From the NCBI GenBank assembly GCA_041665285.1, contig JBAYJC010000011.1, forward strand, positions 1-15,427: 15,427 nt of DNA, in the 5' to 3' direction. The position numbers were made by a program, and so were the translations under genes. This document shows positions 12,801-15,427 of the stretch, one piece after another (the first letter of the stretch is position 1; every line of letters begins with the position of its first letter). Under the pieces are notes generated by a model. It saw only the letters and a program-made list of their open reading frames with translations, had not been told where the DNA came from and searched no databases. The DNA comes from JBAYJC01 sp041665285. Its GTDB lineage: Bacteria; Patescibacteriota; Patescibacteriia; 2-12-FULL-60-25.

Positions 12801-14003
12801 TCACGGCATGAGTGCCCTGAACCGTTTGGCCCCGGGTTGCCTCTGCGGATCTTCGCCTGGTAGCTCGTCCACGTTCGGGAGTTCCGCCTCCACAAAGCGG
12901 CCGATGACAGCCTCCATGACCGGTAGGTTGATGTTCCCATTCTCGGCATTCGATGCTTCGAGCGCGACTCGCACACCTGAGGTTGCGAGATTCCCATTGA
13001 CCACCTCACGGATGTACCCTGCGCGCGCGAGAATTTTCTCCCCGGTCTCGCGGAGAACATGCTCATTCTTTGCCCTGAGCACAGCGTTCTCGTGAGTGAT
13101 GGCGGCGGCTTCTGCAAGAAGAGCGTAATCCGTGACAGGCCCCTCTGTTCCACGAACCCTATCTCGCAGAACCTCGAACAGATCGTGCACCTGCCCCCTT
13201 TTCTTCCGCAGGCTCTCGAGGGCAGTCTCCAGAGACCCCACCTCTTCCAAAACGCGTTTACGCGCTTCGCAAAGAGCGTCTTTCTGCTCACTGGGACGAC
13301 CAATGGCGTTCTCGAGCTGTAGGGCACTCTTACGTGCCCGAGCCAGGAGAGCTTCAGTAGACTTGAACAAGTCGCCAAAGGGTGTTCCGTCGCCGACCGC
13401 TCCCATCTCCTCTTTATCGAGAAGCTCTATCTGGATGCGTGGGTGGATCAATCGGGGGTTGAACGATGCGAGCTCGCGTCCAGTGCCGCACGGCTCGATG
13501 AAGGGCTTCACACCGAAGTACCTTGCAATAAGGATAGCGACGGCGGCGAGCATGGCGGTCCACCACGGCAGATCTGCGAACAGGCTCAGCAGGACTGCGG
13601 CGAGAATCCCCATGCCAGCGAGCGCGTATGACATGATGCGGCTATCCACGCCCCTGCATTCCCGGCAGGTGCGTCGGTGTTCTGTCAGTTCACGCTCGCG
13701 ATCCTGATAGATCACATCCAGCGCCTGCGCCAGGGTGTCGGGCGGGGTCACACGCTTTCGTGCATCTCGCACTTCCTGCATGTACTGCTTCGGCCAGTCA
13801 CCTATGACATCCTCAACTCTGCGGCCGCATCCTTCACAATGCTGATGACGAGCAAGGATCACGCGCCCACAAACCGTACACCTCGGATTGGGGACCATGA
13901 GATCGCCATGGTGGGTGCAGTACTTCTCGCCACGATCGTCGTCGGACAGATATAGTTGTTGGCCACAGTCGGAACGCGGACATCTCCTGTAATAGAGACC
14001 CAT
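12801..14003 (-). CDS. Hypothetical zinc-ribbon, two-TM, coiled-coil protein, 400 aa
   Basis: I do not recognise the family. N-terminal Cys/His pairs suggest tandem zinc ribbons: Cys8/Cys13 with Cys29 and His31/32, then Cys42-x2-Cys45 with Cys56-x2-Cys59, and a later Cys113-x2-Cys116. Two adjacent membrane spans lie at about 124-143 and 147-166. From about 210 to 340 the sequence is charged, helical and probably coiled coil (LLARARKSALQLENAI, SLETALESLRKKRG). The C-terminus is acidic then Pro-rich. The layout suggests a membrane-attached scaffold with a zinc-binding head and helical rod on the same side. The ATG at 14003 follows a strong CGGAGG Shine-Dalgarno sequence; the upstream in-frame start at 14075 lies inside the promoter. 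It is GC-rich and transcribed alone. Confidence 0.82.
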   Translation of the reverse strand: MGLYYRRCPRSDCGQQLYLSDDDRGEKYCTHHGDLMVPNPRCTVCGRVILARHQHCEGCGRRVEDVIGDWPKQYMQEVRDARKRVTPPDTLAQALDVIYQDRERELTEHRRTCRECRGVDSRIMSYALAGMGILAAVLLSLFADLPWWTAMLAAVAILIARYFGVKPFIEPCGTGRELASFNPRLIHPRIQIELLDKEEMGAVGDGTPFGDLFKSTEALLARARKSALQLENAIGRPSEQKDALCEARKRVLEEVGSLETALESLRKKRGQVHDLFEVLRDRVRGTEGPVTDYALLAEAAAITHENAVLRAKNEHVLRETGEKILARAGYIREVVNGNLATSGVRVALEASNAENGNINLPVMEAVIGRFVEAELPNVDELPGEDPQRQPGAKRFRALMP

Positions 14004-14045
14004 GAGTTTCCTCCGGTTGGATCTTTCGAAATAAGGGCTTGAGCG

Positions 14046-14075
14046 AATGTAGAACAAAAATGACCGCCGTGTCAA
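14046..14075 (-). promoter_or_regulatory. Promoter of the 400-aa zinc-ribbon gene
   Basis: Read leftward, a perfect TTGACA (14075-14070) is followed by TACATT (14051-14046) at 18 bp, or CTACAT at 17 bp. The predicted start is near 14039, giving a leader of about 36 nt with a CGGAGG Shine-Dalgarno sequence. Confidence 0.75.
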
Positions 14076-14124
14076 GGCTTAGGATCATCAAAATCCCACG
14101 ATAGACGCTACTGACGCCACCGCA

Positions 14125-14155
14125 AAGAAACCAGCCTCATACCAGCTGGTTTCTT
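14125..14155. terminator. Perfect hairpin between two leftward genes
   Basis: AAGAAACCAGC (14125-14135) and GCTGGTTTCTT (14145-14155) form an 11-bp stem. It lies between the terminator at 14167-14195 and the next promoter, so it may be a back-up terminator in either direction. Confidence 0.55.
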
Positions 14156-14166
14156 CGTTTCCTCCA

Positions 14167-14195
14167 ATAAAAAAACGAAGCGTCTAGTGGCTTCG
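14167..14195 (-). terminator. Terminator of the 168-aa gene
   Basis: Read leftward, CGAAGC (14195-14190) pairs with GCTTCG (14181-14176) around an 8-nt loop, followed by seven T and ATT. It begins 15 bp after the stop. Confidence 0.88.
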
Positions 14196-14209
14196 CCTGT
14201 AGAGTCTTG

Positions 14210-14716
14210 TTACTCGGTCACCATCCAGCAGTCCTTGCCCAGCTCCGCGCAGATGTACGCGTCGCTGATGGCCCGTTGCACCTTGTCCGCCCAGTGGATG
14301 GGGTCCTCGGAGATGTGCGCGCGGAGTGCGGTGTTGAGCTCGTTCAGTCGTTGCGTGGCGTCCTTGTGCCACGGCAAGACCGTGCAATCCGGCTCAGGCT
14401 CGAGTTCCGGTAGCTTCACGAAGTACTTGAGGAGGAAGATCTTCTGGAGCCTCTCGTATCGCCGCAGACGTTTCTGATTCCGGCGACGGACCGGCGCGCA
14501 GTGCTCGTCCTCCGCGTGAGCGATCTCCGCGAGGATCGCACTCTGCTTTTCCACGACCTTGAGGATCTTGCCGCAGATCGGGCAGTCCATCCGTTCGATC
14601 ATCTCCTCCATGTGCGGAGGCGAAAAACCGAACATGATTCCCGGAAAAAGCATGAGCAGACGCCTCGTGCGGTCCGGCATCTCCACGTCCGCCAGCCTGT
14701 CCTTTAATGTCTTCAC
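14210..14716 (-). CDS. Hypothetical CPxC protein, 168 aa
   Basis: I do not recognise this protein. The start chosen is GTG at 14716, because GAGGAGG ends about 5 nt before it and a TTGACG promoter lies just upstream; starts farther up, to 14815, run through the promoter. Residues 1-43 are amphipathic. Cys45-Pro-Ile-Cys48-Gly with His67, His72 and Cys73 could form a small zinc site. A very basic stretch follows (RRRNQKRLRRYERLQK, 77-92) and could contact nucleic acid or acidic lipid. The C-terminal half is helical and acidic with two further Cys. No membrane span is clear. It has its own promoter and terminator, and shares SD-led, GC-rich style and Cys motifs with the next gene. Confidence 0.75.
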   Translation of the reverse strand: MKTLKDRLADVEMPDRTRRLLMLFPGIMFGFSPPHMEEMIERMDCPICGKILKVVEKQSAILAEIAHAEDEHCAPVRRRNQKRLRRYERLQKIFLLKYFVKLPELEPEPDCTVLPWHKDATQRLNELNTALRAHISEDPIHWADKVQRAISDAYICAELGKDCWMVTE

Positions 14717-14744
14717 AACAACCTCCTCGTGAGCGAACCGCAAA

Positions 14745-14773
14745 ACCTTACGCAAAATCGTGCTGTACGTCAA
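14745..14773 (-). promoter_or_regulatory. Promoter of the 168-aa gene
   Basis: Read leftward, TTGACG (14773-14768), 17 bp, TAAGGT (14750-14745). It lies between the upstream gene's terminator and the SD-led GTG. Confidence 0.6.
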
Positions 14774-14783
14774 GACGTAACTA

Positions 14784-14823
14784 TAAAAAAACCGCACCCC
14801 GGACGACGTCCGCAAGAGATGCG
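14784..14823 (-). terminator. Terminator of the edge membrane-protein gene
   Basis: Read leftward, CGCATC (14823-14818) and GGTGCG (14798-14793) form the outer stem (with a G-T pair) and GGAC/GTCC the inner one. A run of T follows (14791-14785). Confidence 0.7.
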
Positions 14824-14854
14824 TTCGTCATAACAGGATGCGAGAGCCATGCGC

Positions 14855-15427
14855 TTACCGATAAGACCAGTGGGCAGATGTACGGAACGGACCTTGTTCG
14901 ACCCGCTGGGCTACACAAGGCTCCTGAGGAAAGCCAAGGAACCAGCTGTCGAAAACGCTGAGTCCTGCGGCGATCAACATGCCGATGGCGTGCCAGCCAA
15001 GCGTGTACGCAGAGGAGCGGCCACTGCCTCCAAGCCACTGCAGGTGCTCTTCACGCCACCAGCTAGGATCCGTGACAACGATCCAGGCAACGTAGCACGC
15101 GAGCGCCCACAGACTCAAATAGCGGATACTCGTGGCGCTCTCCCGCAGGATAGTCGGCTGTACGCCCTTTTTCGTTTGGGCCGTACTCGTGAGGAGCATG
15201 CCAAGCAGGACACCGACAAGCCACGTAGGTCGCATACCGTCGAGCATGGGTCCGAATGACCCGAACCCGGTAAACACCCACGCAAAGCCATACGCATACA
15301 AGCCGTAGCTGAGATAGTGACGTACCTGGGTCCATGACCTATCATCACGTCCCGGCCCAGCCGTGGTATCCCCTCGACCGACAATTCCGCCCAAGACAGT
15401 GCCAAAGGCAATGGCAAGGACGTTGAA
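14855..15427 (-). CDS. Hypothetical multispanning membrane protein, 5' end missing
   Basis: The frame is open to the window edge; an internal TTG at 15394 is not needed as a start, since a hydrophobic stretch (FNVLAIAFGTVLGGIVG) continues in frame to 15427. About 190 residues are visible. Hydrophobic spans lie at the left-hand edge, then around LSYGLYAYGFAWVFTGFGSFG, TWLVGVLLGMLL, YLSLWALACYVAWIVV and TLGWHAIGMLIAAGL. Loops are Trp- and Arg-rich. I recognise no family, and no transport or enzyme motif is seen. It is the first visible gene of the leftward right-arm group, and a terminator separates it from the 168-aa gene. Confidence 0.72.
   Translation of the reverse strand, partial: FNVLAIAFGTVLGGIVGRGDTTAGPGRDDRSWTQVRHYLSYGLYAYGFAWVFTGFGSFGPMLDGMRPTWLVGVLLGMLLTSTAQTKKGVQPTILRESATSIRYLSLWALACYVAWIVVTDPSWWREEHLQWLGGSGRSSAYTLGWHAIGMLIAAGLSVFDSWFLGFPQEPCVAQRVEQGPFRTSAHWSYR

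Noticed and set aside
12662..13378. 238-codon minus-strand frame overlapping the zinc-ribbon gene
   Set aside because: It runs through the terminator and has basic/Ser/Arg-rich out-of-frame composition; the overlapping frame has the Shine-Dalgarno sequence, promoter and Cys motifs.
4050..14061. 12-mer TAGAACAAAAAT shared by the lexA promoter (4095-4106) and the promoter at 14050-14061
   Set aside because: It is low-complexity and sits at different places relative to the -35 boxes; 12-mer matches are expected by chance in a window this long.

Overview
This window looks like a bacterial chromosome segment, most plausibly from a Patescibacteria/CPR-type lineage. That placement is an inference. 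It rests on compact single genes, secreted proteins rich in Thr, Pro and Lys, a lamin-tail-like/OB-like surface protein, a thrombospondin-type-3 Ca2+-repeat protein with a C-terminal anchor, a SemiSWEET protein, and several starts that sit almost on their promoters. TGA is used as a stop. No rRNA, CRISPR array, transposase, integrase or phage gene was seen.

Layout. The left arm (1-2590, +) holds the 3' part of a glutathionylspermidine-synthase-like ATP-grasp gene and a 462-aa membrane protein of unknown function. Each is followed by a near-copy of the same terminator. A leftward unit (4091 down to 2684) carries lexA, a small 82-aa protein and a Nudix hydrolase. The lexA promoter has a perfect CGGAAC-AG-GTTCCG palindrome in its spacer. 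The divergent gap 4131-4494 carries two perfect TTATCCACA DnaA boxes around AT-rich DNA and a dispersed-repeat hairpin. The middle holds a 668-aa exported protein (+), a PAS/coiled-coil protein (-), tRNA-Gly(GCC) (-), a cupin (+) and a Ca2+-repeat surface protein (-). Next is a rightward metal-uptake operon (binding protein, ATPase, permease, lipoprotein; 9034-12079), a SemiSWEET gene and tRNA-Ile(GAT). The right arm (12801-15427, -) has three unrecognised genes: a zinc-ribbon/two-TM/coiled-coil protein, a CPxC protein and a multispanning membrane protein cut by the window edge.

How it fits together. The zinc-type ABC importer is the clearest pathway. The lexA unit is probably self-regulated and SOS-responsive. 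The two arms differ from the centre in expression style: their genes have strong Shine-Dalgarno sequences, TTGACA/G -35 boxes and private terminators, whereas most central genes lack a Shine-Dalgarno sequence and several have a -10 box only 7-10 nt before the ATG. No unmistakably new multi-gene system is visible. The best leads are the putative replication-initiator sites beside lexA, the leaderless/SD split, and an 11-nt complementarity between the two ends of the 12801-14003 transcript.
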